Shown: piece after piece, positions 17,446 to 25,788 of the stretch
Layout: the number at the start of each line of letters is the position of its first letter
Numbering within the stretch: the first letter of the stretch is position 1
DNA from: Gimesia aquarii
GTDB taxonomy: Bacteria; Planctomycetota; Planctomycetia; Planctomycetales; Planctomycetaceae
DNA: 64,000 nucleotides
Assembly (NCBI RefSeq): GCF_007748175.1
Contig: NZ_CP037422.1
Location: 7,089,952-7,153,951, forward strand
Direction of reading: 5' to 3'
Program-made: the position numbers and the translations under genes
The notes under the pieces: generated by a model
What the model was told of the DNA's origin: nothing
Seen by the model: the letters and a program-made list of their open reading frames with translations, nothing else
Databases searched by the model: none

Positions 17446-18384
17446 ATGAAAAACCCTCTTCTCAATTATCGAAGTCGGTCCAGTGGCGAACCCCATGGAT
17501 TCACTTTGATTGAACTTCTTGTTGTGATTGCCATTATCGCGATTTTAATCGCACTATTACTGCCAGCAGTTCAACAAGCGCGCGAAGCAGCCCGACGCAC
17601 ACAGTGCAAAAACAATCTGATGCAAATCAGTCTGGCAATTCAAAATTATGAAATGGCTTTTGAGATTTTACCCGCCGGAGTCTACAACCAGACTGGTCCT
17701 ATAAAAAATGAACCCGTGGGTTATCACATGGGATGGTTGGCAGGTTTAATGCCTTATCTGGACCAGCCGATTTTGAATCGTTCAATTGATTTTAATGAAA
17801 GCGTTTATGCACCAGTGAATCAACAAGCTCGAAAAGCACCTGTCTCGGTTTTACGATGCCCTTCAGATCCGAAAGATTCGCTCACAATATCTAAAACAGA
17901 GAATAACATTGAAGTCTATCAGACCAATTACGCGGTTTGCTATGACGCAGTAGACACTCCCATCAATGTTGATAATTCAGGCGTGATGTATTTAAACAGC
18001 AGCATCAGTTACGACCAGATCACAGACGGCAGTAGTAATACGATTTTTATCGGTGAGCATTTATTTCAAGATAATGATTTGGGTTGGATGTCGGGAACAA
18101 AAGCCAGTTTACGAAATACGGGTTCTTTCAATGCGGATTTACCAAATAATCTGAGACACTACAATAGACCCAATCAATCTCCGTCTGACGAACTGAATGA
18201 AGAAAAGATAGAACCAATTGATCCACTACTCAGAGTAGGAGGGTTTGGCAGTTACCACCTAGGTGGTGCCCAATTTGGATTCGGAGATGGCAGAGTCAAA
18301 TTTATTTCGGAAGATATTGATGCTGCCTTGTTTGAACAATTAGGTAATCGTGCTGATGGCAAATTGATCATGAAAGAGTTTTAA
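17446..18384 (+). CDS. DUF1559 prepilin-like protein
   Basis: HGFTLIELLVVIAIIA followed by LLPAVQQAREAARR is the hallmark N-terminus of planctomycete DUF1559 proteins: a prepilin-peptidase site and pilin helix. The C-terminus carries the equally typical FGDGRVKFIS. The 312-residue length is usual. I chose the ATG at 17446, with GGAG ten bases upstream, over the TTG/ATG options further up. Planctomycetes carry many DUF1559 genes of unknown role. Here one closes the pseudopilus cluster and may be the shaft or cargo pseudopilin. Confidence 0.92.
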   Translation: MKNPLLNYRSRSSGEPHGFTLIELLVVIAIIAILIALLLPAVQQAREAARRTQCKNNLMQISLAIQNYEMAFEILPAGVYNQTGPIKNEPVGYHMGWLAGLMPYLDQPILNRSIDFNESVYAPVNQQARKAPVSVLRCPSDPKDSLTISKTENNIEVYQTNYAVCYDAVDTPINVDNSGVMYLNSSISYDQITDGSSNTIFIGEHLFQDNDLGWMSGTKASLRNTGSFNADLPNNLRHYNRPNQSPSDELNEEKIEPIDPLLRVGGFGSYHLGGAQFGFGDGRVKFISEDIDAALFEQLGNRADGKLIMKEF

Positions 18385-18409
18385 TTGGAGCCGACAACGA
18401 GTGATTGTT

Positions 18410-19360
18410 TTACCCTCGCGGATGATACATCTGATGCACTGCTTTCAAGCGGCTGTGATCTACGTGTGTGTAGACTTGAGTCGTTCGGATATTAGCATGT
18501 CCTAATAGCTCCTGCAGGGCACGGATCTCAGCACCACCAGCCATCATATGTGTGGCGAAACTATGCCGCAATGTGTGAGGGCTAACCTCTTTACTGCAAC
18601 CAATTCGGGCTGCATTTTTCTTAACGATATTCCAGACCATGATCCGTGATAATTGCTTACCTCCACGGTTGAGAAAAAGCGATTGTTCCGCCTGATTTCG
18701 TTTTATCATGTGCGGTCTTTCATGATTCAGATAGGCTTCAACGGCGGCTACAGCAACTGGATTCAGTGAAACGATTCGTTCTTTATTCCCCTTGCCGATA
18801 CACCGAGCGTAGCCTTCCTCAAGCTTAATGGCACTTAAAGGTAGATTCACAACCTCACTGACACGACAGCCTGTGGCATACATCATTGCCAGAATCGCAC
18901 GATCACGTAATGGATAGCGATCTCTTTTACAAGGAGCCATCAAGAGTTCGTTCACTTTTTCAGGACTTATTACCTTAGGTAGGTAATTCCAGAGTTTGGG
19001 AGAGTTGACTAGGTCGGCAACACTCTCAGCCAAAATTCCTTCCAGAACCAAGTAGCGAAAAAATAATTTGATTGATGCTAAGTGACGCGCAATGGTTGTT
19101 GCTGCCAGTTTTCGTTTATTGAGATGTTGCAAATATTTGGACAGAAATTTTAAATCAACATCACTGAAAGCACGTGGTTTCTGCTTACAATACCAATCTA
19201 GAAATTGGACAATGTCTGACCTATACGCTGATAGTGTATTGTGAGCCATTCCACATTCTGCCTCCAGATAATTCAAATAAGGCGCTAAATGCACTTTTGG
19301 ATCAGCATTCTTACGGGCCTGAAATTTAGATTTTGCTGGTGGTTTTTTACGTGGTGGCAT
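18410..19360 (-). CDS. Xer-type tyrosine recombinase (XerD-like)
   Basis: An N-terminal SAM-like core-binding domain (about residues 25-115, with HNTLSAYRSDI) precedes a catalytic domain with all expected residues: Arg in ATGCRVSE, Lys in GKGNKERIV, HTLRHSFATHM, LGHANI, and the nucleophile Tyr in TTQVYTHVD. XerC/XerD resolve chromosome dimers at dif. The 316-residue length (from the ATG at 19360) is typical apart from a basic N-terminal tail; an upstream GTG at 19408 is less likely. No phage or integron context surrounds it, so a housekeeping role is the best reading. Confidence 0.92.
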   Translation of the reverse strand: MPPRKKPPAKSKFQARKNADPKVHLAPYLNYLEAECGMAHNTLSAYRSDIVQFLDWYCKQKPRAFSDVDLKFLSKYLQHLNKRKLAATTIARHLASIKLFFRYLVLEGILAESVADLVNSPKLWNYLPKVISPEKVNELLMAPCKRDRYPLRDRAILAMMYATGCRVSEVVNLPLSAIKLEEGYARCIGKGNKERIVSLNPVAVAAVEAYLNHERPHMIKRNQAEQSLFLNRGGKQLSRIMVWNIVKKNAARIGCSKEVSPHTLRHSFATHMMAGGAEIRALQELLGHANIRTTQVYTHVDHSRLKAVHQMYHPRG

Positions 19361-19495
19361 GCAAGGACCTACGGGCTTCTGATCGCACAAAACTATTAAT
19401 GCGAACACGTTAGAACTACTGGTGATTCCTTAGCTTGAATCGAGACCTGTATTTTTATCGGTGGGAAACAAGGTTAGCCTTGAGCCTGGAACCGA

Positions 19496-21760
19496 TTAGC
19501 GCAATCCCAACGGTTGTAATGGACAATGGGTGGCCATAAAGGTCTGACTTTCTTTCTCATTATCAAAAATGACATTGACCGTTCGTTTTCGGGAATAACC
19601 ACTCATTGATATGACTGTACCAACACCATAGCGCGGATGCCGTACACGCATACCGACTGAAAATCCTTGTGGAAGATCTGCTGCTTCTGGAGTCTCTTTC
19701 AAGAGATCTGCACCTGTCATCAACAACGGGCGTTTTGATGCTGTAGCTTTCAATGTTTCGGAATCAACTTCACCACGTTTGACTGATTCAACAAACTCAT
19801 CAAAGTGAGATTTCGAGTCAGATATGTGATCCGTCTGGTCTTTAACATCGACATCGATTTCTTTCAGGAAATCACTGGTAATGGTTCGCCAGGGACGACC
19901 TCTTAGAGAACGTTCTCGGGTTTGCGTCAAGAAAAGACGTTGTTCGGCTCGAGTGATACCAACAAAAAACAGTCGCCGCTCCTCTTCCAAACCGTCTCGA
20001 TACTCGTCACGTAGAACACGCTCATGCGGAATCAGGTTTTGTTCGACTCCGATGATAAATACGACTGGATATTCCAATCCCTTGGCAGCATGCAGGGTCA
20101 TTAATGTCACACGGCCAGCGGAATCATCCAATTGATCGGTGGCACTAGCCAAGGTACTCACTTCCAGAAATCCTTCCAGTGTTGTTTCTTCTCCGAAAAT
20201 TTCATCATATTTCCGAGCCGTTGACAGCAATTCATTGACATTGGCAATCCGCTGTTGATCTTCTTCATCAGGACTTTCTTTCCAGGTGTCGACCAAGCGT
20301 GTACTGTCGATAATCGCTTCCATTAAATGCGCAACCGAGCCAGAGTCGGCCATCGAAAAGCTGGAAATCATCTTGGCAAAACGAGCAACCGTCGTAGAGG
20401 CTCGTTTGGAAAGAGTCGGACAGTCTGTAGCTTGATGAGCAGCCTCTAAGAGACAAATCCCTCGTTCATCCGCCCAGCGAATCAGCTTATTCTGCGTTGT
20501 CTTGCCGATCCCTCGTAATGGTTTATTTACAATCCGAGAAAAGGCAATACGATCATCCGGGTTATTAATTAATTTCAAATAAGATAGCAAGTCTTTGACT
20601 TCTGTCCGTTCATAAAAGGCTACACTTCCGGCCAATTGATAAGGAATTTTATATCGGGCAAGCGCCAATTCGAGTTCTCGGGATAGCGAATTCACCCGGT
20701 AAAAAATTGCGAAATCCGAGTAATCAAAGTCTTCCTGATCTATAGAATTACGGATTCGTAAAGCCACTTCATCAGCCTCTTGACGTTCATCATTGAAGCA
20801 CAACAATTCAACGGGTTTGCCCTCTTCATTTTCAGTAAACAGAGTTTTGGCTTTACGTTTCTGATTATGTGAAATTAAACAGTCAGCTACGCGCAGGATT
20901 TCTTTTGTACTGCGAAAGTTTTGTTCCAACCGAATCGTTTTACAATCTGGAAAATCTCGCTCAAACTGTAAAATGTTTTCGATTTTTGCACCGCGCCAGC
21001 CATAAATGGATTGATCAGGATCACCGGTCACACAAAGATTCCGCGTGTTCAAAGAAAGCCCCATCACAATTTGATATTGCGCCAAATTCGTATCTTGGTA
21101 TTCATCCACAAGAATGTACTGATATCTCTCATCCAGACTCTCCCGTAACTCGGGAGAGTCTCTTAAAAGACTGGCTACATGTAACAGTAGATCATCAAAA
21201 TCAACAGCATTTGATTCCAGTAATAATCTCTGATACACCGGATAGACCCGCGCGGCAACTGCTTGTAGGTGATCTCCAATAGACTCCTGATAAGTTTCAA
21301 CAAACTGTTCTGCACTAATCAGATCATTTTTTGCACGACTGATCATTGATCCAATCGTTGATGGATTGTAGGCAACAGTATCGATATCTAATTCGTTCAG
21401 AATATGACGAATGAGTTGTTGTTGATCAGTCGTATCGAAAATCGAAAAATTACTATCAAGTCCAACCACATTTCCATATCGTCTTAAGATACGAACACAA
21501 AATTTATGAAAAGTAGAGATTTCCACATGAGTGTTTGGGATCAATTGTTGGACCCGTTCGCCCATTTCATCTGATGCTTTATTCGTGAATGTAATTCCTA
21601 ATATTTGGCGCGGGGAAATCCCAGCATGAATCAGTGAGGCAATGCGGTGGGTGATCACACGTGTTTTACCGGAACCAGGACCAGCAAGCACTAAGAGTGG
21701 ACCTTCATGATATGAGACCGCTTCAAATTGCGGTGAAGTCAGGACCTGCTGAAAATCCAA
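19496..21760 (-). CDS. UvrD/PcrA-type superfamily 1A DNA helicase
   Basis: This 3'-5' helicase acts in repair and replication restart. Motifs in order: Q motif SPQFEAV, Walker A AGPGSGKTR (residues about 25-35), motif Ia FTNKASDEM, Walker B VDEYQDTN, TGDPDQSIYGWRGA, LEQNFRST, and the C-terminal TLHAAKGLEYPVVF and VGITRAEQRL. A Tudor-like end (VGMRVRHPRYGVGTVI) matches PcrA/UvrD. The start is TTG at 21760; AAAGGA seven bases upstream decides this. At 754 residues it is normal in length. The Xer gene follows at a distance of about 135 bases. Confidence 0.95.
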   Translation of the reverse strand: MDFQQVLTSPQFEAVSYHEGPLLVLAGPGSGKTRVITHRIASLIHAGISPRQILGITFTNKASDEMGERVQQLIPNTHVEISTFHKFCVRILRRYGNVVGLDSNFSIFDTTDQQQLIRHILNELDIDTVAYNPSTIGSMISRAKNDLISAEQFVETYQESIGDHLQAVAARVYPVYQRLLLESNAVDFDDLLLHVASLLRDSPELRESLDERYQYILVDEYQDTNLAQYQIVMGLSLNTRNLCVTGDPDQSIYGWRGAKIENILQFERDFPDCKTIRLEQNFRSTKEILRVADCLISHNQKRKAKTLFTENEEGKPVELLCFNDERQEADEVALRIRNSIDQEDFDYSDFAIFYRVNSLSRELELALARYKIPYQLAGSVAFYERTEVKDLLSYLKLINNPDDRIAFSRIVNKPLRGIGKTTQNKLIRWADERGICLLEAAHQATDCPTLSKRASTTVARFAKMISSFSMADSGSVAHLMEAIIDSTRLVDTWKESPDEEDQQRIANVNELLSTARKYDEIFGEETTLEGFLEVSTLASATDQLDDSAGRVTLMTLHAAKGLEYPVVFIIGVEQNLIPHERVLRDEYRDGLEEERRLFFVGITRAEQRLFLTQTRERSLRGRPWRTITSDFLKEIDVDVKDQTDHISDSKSHFDEFVESVKRGEVDSETLKATASKRPLLMTGADLLKETPEAADLPQGFSVGMRVRHPRYGVGTVISMSGYSRKRTVNVIFDNEKESQTFMATHCPLQPLGLR

Positions 21761-22343
21761 GAGAAATTCCTTTAGTGTCGTAAAGTTGAATTCAAACAGA
21801 CGAAGTCATCAATGTATGTTGTGGACTCGGAAATTCCAAATCGAATGACCCGATTATCACAGCATTCAAATGTGAACATATGTATGTTTTGCCTATGATG
21901 TGAATACAAGTTGCCTTGGTTGATTGCACAATATTTGCGGGTCCACTAGACTGCGCAGAAGTGGTGCTATGACATGCTTGGATATGTTGCAAAAAGAATA
22001 ATGACTTTCTGAGATTGTCGATACTGAGAACTAGGCTGTTTACCTAGAATATTCAGCCTGTAATTTACTATCAAAAATGAACAAGTATTCTGTAAGAAAA
22101 TAACAACATTGTTGAAACCTGCTTATAGGCAGGGTTTTGCAGATTTTGATGCTTTAATAGTTGAATGGTAGTGCCTAAGTATTATTTCACACATACTCAC
22201 TGCCAACAAATGACGATAATTAATTTTACAACGGTAGTCCCCACCTCTACCTAATTTGTAATACGGGCCAAATCTGTCCTGTGTACTTTTTAAACGGTGG
22301 CAGCCGTTTTTCAAATCCCTTTGCCGATGGAGTGCGATTAGAC
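21761..22343. other. Long divergent intergenic region with overlapping hairpins
   Basis: The helicase and the 771-codon frame diverge from here. Around 22031-22059, two hairpins compete for the same bases: CTAGG (22031-22035) with CCTAG (22043-22047), and AGGCTG (22033-22038) with CAGCCT (22054-22059). Another imperfect hairpin with a following T-run lies near 22119-22141. Small open frames here have no protein-like features. The GTG at 22281 that would extend the next gene lies inside this region. Confidence 0.45.
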
Positions 22344-24596
22344 ATGCTTCTAAAGGAATCAAAACCTTCCAGAAACAAACAACAGTATTTTGGTATGGTT
22401 AGTTTAGCAGTTTTAGGTATCGCCAGCTTGGCGTTGGTTGTGACAACCACAATGGCGGTCGAAGGAAAGCAGCCTCAGAAAGAAGACGTTGGTTTACAAG
22501 GCATCTTGCCTGCCGAAGTTCCTGAAGATCTCTCAACAGAATCTTTAGAAGGCTTGGAAGGTAAATGGGTTCAATGGGAACAACAAGTTTCTGAGCTGCT
22601 GGGAAAATTGTATGAAACAGATTTAACTCTGAATCAACAAAAACAGACATTAGCAGCTTTGCAGGCAAAAATTAAAGAGGCACAAGGCCAAGCTGCCTTA
22701 TCGGAATACTGTAGTCGTCTGCAACGGCGTATTGATATCGCTAATGCGGTTCTCAAAACACTCGGACAAGATTGGGGAGCTGTCAAAACTGCTCAAATGA
22801 AGTCGAAGCAAAACGAATTAGCAGCAGTTGCTAAGTCATTAAAGAGCTACCTCAATTCGTTACAAAATGGCGATGGCTGGGTTGAATACCTACAGTTGAA
22901 TGAACTGCAAAAAGAATTAAAAAACAATTACTCTGAAGTGGAATTGCTTGATCTTGTGAAATCGCTGCAAGCCAAGTTCGAAGCGCGTGGCGCATTAAAA
23001 GATGCGGAACAGCGAAAGTTCTTTAATCGAGAACAATTCAAGGACTTAGAAAAATCCGTTAAAGCGTTTTTAGCCGAGTCTAAAGCAAGCACAAGTAAAA
23101 TTGATGTTAGCAAAATCCGAAAACAATTGACGGCCCTTGTGACTAACCTCGAAGAATATGAAAGCTCTCAAAGTAATAAGAATGCTTTTGAAGCGCGTAA
23201 AACCTACGCCCAGTTACGCAAAGAACTGGGAAGGGGCTTACAGCCTTTAACCACAGCTTTACGAAACAACTACTTTAATTATAACTTACGAGTCATGGTC
23301 GCCGAAGATTTCATTAACCGGTTGATCAATGATAGCACATGTGAGAAAGGTCCCGTCGTTGATTGCATCTTGGGCGCTTACGTTACTGGGAATCAGGCAA
23401 CGACAACTGAAGTCGGAGTCGACTTCAAGCCCAGCGATTCCACACTTCGATTCGATTTGACGCTGAATGGTGTTACAAACAGTGAAACCTCTGGTACAAC
23501 AAGCCAGGCTGTTATTTATACTTCAGGCCATCATCAAATCTGGGGTGGGAAAGAGATTAACTTTGACGGTGATACTTTTACAACTCAACCTGCCTGGGTT
23601 CAGGTTGATGCACATAACACAACTGTCGGAGCCAGTACAAATTTGGATGGAATTCCTCTTTTGTCAGGGCTCGGTCGTTCCATGGCCTATCGTCGTACAG
23701 CACAATTAAAAGGTGAAGCAGAAGCAATTGCTGCTCAACGAGTTCGTGATCGAGTTCGCCCACGTTTTGATGAAGAAGTAGATGATCGAATCACACGAGC
23801 CAACGAAAAAGTGGGTGGCCAATTAAACAAGCGTCTGAGAGATAATGATCTCTTTCCTTCAGCTCGAAGCTTTGCATCTACAGATAGCCACCTCTATATT
23901 CGTACTCGGTTAATGGATACGGGTGAATTGGCTGCCAATTCACCTCCACTTTCCATCTCCTCTAAAGATAGCGTTGTTCTGCAACTACATGAATCCGTAA
24001 TGAACAACAGCTTGTCACGTATGGGTTTAGAAGGTCGTAAAATTTCTGATCAAGACTTAATCACAGAGTTTGAAAAGTCGATCGCCGATATTTTGGATCG
24101 GGAAGTCAAACTGGAACGCCCCCCTGTTGATCCTGATAAAGGCCCAAATATTCTCGCGTTTGATAAAAAAGACCCGATTCGTGTGCAAATTAGCGATAAC
24201 ACAGTGAATCTCATTTTGCGTTGTGGTTTCGAACAAAAAGGAGAAACAGCAGTACCAACACAGATCATTACAGTTCCTCTACATTTCAAAGTGGAGGGAG
24301 ACAAAATCCATATCACACGAGGAGACGTGAAATCATCCCCAGTTGTAAGGCCTGATCGGATTGCTTCACAAATCGCCCGTGCTGGTGTTGTAAGAAGTAA
24401 GATGGAAAAGGCATTTCCGAATCGTGTTGAGCCTTCTCAGGTAAAAGCGAAACTGGAAAACAGAACCGTTTACTTACACATCACCGATATTTTGGCAAAT
24501 GATGGTTGGTTAACGGTAACTGTCGGCAATGACTTGACTGTTGAAAAACATGACGAAGTTCCGCCGGCTGTGGAAGAAACTGCTGCGGTAAATTAG
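22344..24596 (+). CDS. Large exported or anchored coiled-coil protein of unknown function
   Basis: I chose the ATG at 22344 (750 residues), with GGAG about eleven bases upstream; a GTG at 22281 would add 21. A hydrophobic segment near residues 18-42 acts as a signal or anchor. Residues about 70-330 are rich in Lys, Glu, Gln and Leu heptads, hence coiled coil; the remaining 400 residues look globular, with many beta strands and a helical QRVRDRVRPRFDEEVDDR region. The C-terminus is acidic. I recognise no family. A cell-envelope role is a guess from topology. It ends at a strong terminator. Confidence 0.75.
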   Translation: MLLKESKPSRNKQQYFGMVSLAVLGIASLALVVTTTMAVEGKQPQKEDVGLQGILPAEVPEDLSTESLEGLEGKWVQWEQQVSELLGKLYETDLTLNQQKQTLAALQAKIKEAQGQAALSEYCSRLQRRIDIANAVLKTLGQDWGAVKTAQMKSKQNELAAVAKSLKSYLNSLQNGDGWVEYLQLNELQKELKNNYSEVELLDLVKSLQAKFEARGALKDAEQRKFFNREQFKDLEKSVKAFLAESKASTSKIDVSKIRKQLTALVTNLEEYESSQSNKNAFEARKTYAQLRKELGRGLQPLTTALRNNYFNYNLRVMVAEDFINRLINDSTCEKGPVVDCILGAYVTGNQATTTEVGVDFKPSDSTLRFDLTLNGVTNSETSGTTSQAVIYTSGHHQIWGGKEINFDGDTFTTQPAWVQVDAHNTTVGASTNLDGIPLLSGLGRSMAYRRTAQLKGEAEAIAAQRVRDRVRPRFDEEVDDRITRANEKVGGQLNKRLRDNDLFPSARSFASTDSHLYIRTRLMDTGELAANSPPLSISSKDSVVLQLHESVMNNSLSRMGLEGRKISDQDLITEFEKSIADILDREVKLERPPVDPDKGPNILAFDKKDPIRVQISDNTVNLILRCGFEQKGETAVPTQIITVPLHFKVEGDKIHITRGDVKSSPVVRPDRIASQIARAGVVRSKMEKAFPNRVEPSQVKAKLENRTVYLHITDILANDGWLTVTVGNDLTVEKHDEVPPAVEETAAVN

Positions 24597-24622
24597 TCTA
24601 GTCCATTTATCCAATATTTTGT

Positions 24623-24657
24623 AAAAGAGGCGAATCATCTGATTCGCCTCTTTTTTT
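24623..24657 (+). terminator. Rho-independent terminator
   Basis: AGAGGCGAATCA and TGATTCGCCTCT form a GC-containing stem with a very short loop, followed by a run of seven T (24651-24657), 27 bases after the stop of the large coiled-coil gene. It separates that gene from the next secreted protein. Confidence 0.92.
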
Positions 24658-24730
24658 GTTCAGATTCACAAAATTTAGTCTTTAGGCATTATCTGACGAG
24701 TGATTTCCTATTCTTATATCGTACTTGAAT

Positions 24731-25750
24731 ATGAGACTGAGTATGAAGAACCGTTTCGCATTATTGAATTGTGTTGTCTGCACTTTCGCCTCCACATGTC
24801 TAAGAACGTCCAATCGCTCATTTCATAGAAAACCATTAAGGAACATCGTATTTTCATTGACGCTAGTAGCCACAATTGGCAATGCGGAATTTGTTTTAGC
24901 AGTCAATGAGTACGATGCGTTTCTAAGTTTTGTTCGACTTTGGGTGCCTGAATTGCCTCCGTCTAAACAAAAACTTTCTATTCAAAAACAAGCAGAATTT
25001 AAGAATGTCTGGACTCAAGTAGGACTCGCTGGAAAAAACTGTGAGTCTGCTTGGGAAAACGCTTTACAAAATGATCCGTTAATGAGGCGTGCTTTGAAGG
25101 CCTATGATCGTTTTGGTGAATTAGAAATTCAGTATAATGATTTACGAAACCAACTCAGATCTGAATATGGGAAAAAACAGTTTCGTGAGATGGAGGCAAA
25201 GAGAAACTCATGGTTAAGAACTCAGGAAAATGAATGGATCGATTTGGAAGATCGCGACATGATTCGGCTATCTGTTTGGGTCTTGAGTTATGGTGGTAAT
25301 CAAAGCTGGCTCTATCAAAAACCATTTGCTCAAGCTTCCAAAGAAGTTATGCGAAATAAAGAAGGGCCCTTTTTAAAGTTTGTCAGGAATGTCATTCGAA
25401 ACAAAGGGCATCAATTGAACACAGAAGAAATGCTATCTCAGCTTCTTACGAATCAGTATGGAGCACTAAGTGAGGCAGACAAGCAGGAAATCTATAAGAG
25501 AGGTGTACTATGGATGAGGCAACAAAATCGCAGCAAAAAAGAAAAAACTGATCTTCCCGACTTCATGCAACAATATCTGAGAGTGCGGGCTGAAGCGGAA
25601 TACCTGTTCGAAATTGGTGAAACTTATTTAAGAATGACACCACAACCAAAGGTGGAATTTGCGAAACAAGAATTCACGAACTTACTAAAAAAAGCTCACG
25701 CCATCCGGCCAGACCTTATAGACGTCTTAATTGAAGTTCATAAAAACTAA
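24731..25750 (+). CDS. Probable exported protein of unknown function
   Basis: A basic N-terminus and a hydrophobic stretch near residues 35-58 (from the ATG at 24731) suggest a signal sequence with an unusually long n-region, so the true start may be further in. The mature part is helical and charged, with several Trp and Tyr clusters, and shows no motif I know. A TTG at 24725 and an ATG at 24743 are alternative starts. It follows a terminator, so it probably has its own promoter. Its 3' end converges with the topoisomerase B gene. Confidence 0.6.
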   Translation: MRLSMKNRFALLNCVVCTFASTCLRTSNRSFHRKPLRNIVFSLTLVATIGNAEFVLAVNEYDAFLSFVRLWVPELPPSKQKLSIQKQAEFKNVWTQVGLAGKNCESAWENALQNDPLMRRALKAYDRFGELEIQYNDLRNQLRSEYGKKQFREMEAKRNSWLRTQENEWIDLEDRDMIRLSVWVLSYGGNQSWLYQKPFAQASKEVMRNKEGPFLKFVRNVIRNKGHQLNTEEMLSQLLTNQYGALSEADKQEIYKRGVLWMRQQNRSKKEKTDLPDFMQQYLRVRAEAEYLFEIGETYLRMTPQPKVEFAKQEFTNLLKKAHAIRPDLIDVLIEVHKN

Positions 25751-25788
25751 TTTCCTCAATCAATTGAAAATTCTATACCTGAACAAAA

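Noticed and set aside
18410..19360. Tyrosine recombinase as a sign of an integrated mobile element
   Set aside because: Its length, motifs and housekeeping context match XerC/XerD; I saw no flanking direct repeats, tRNA or phage genes.
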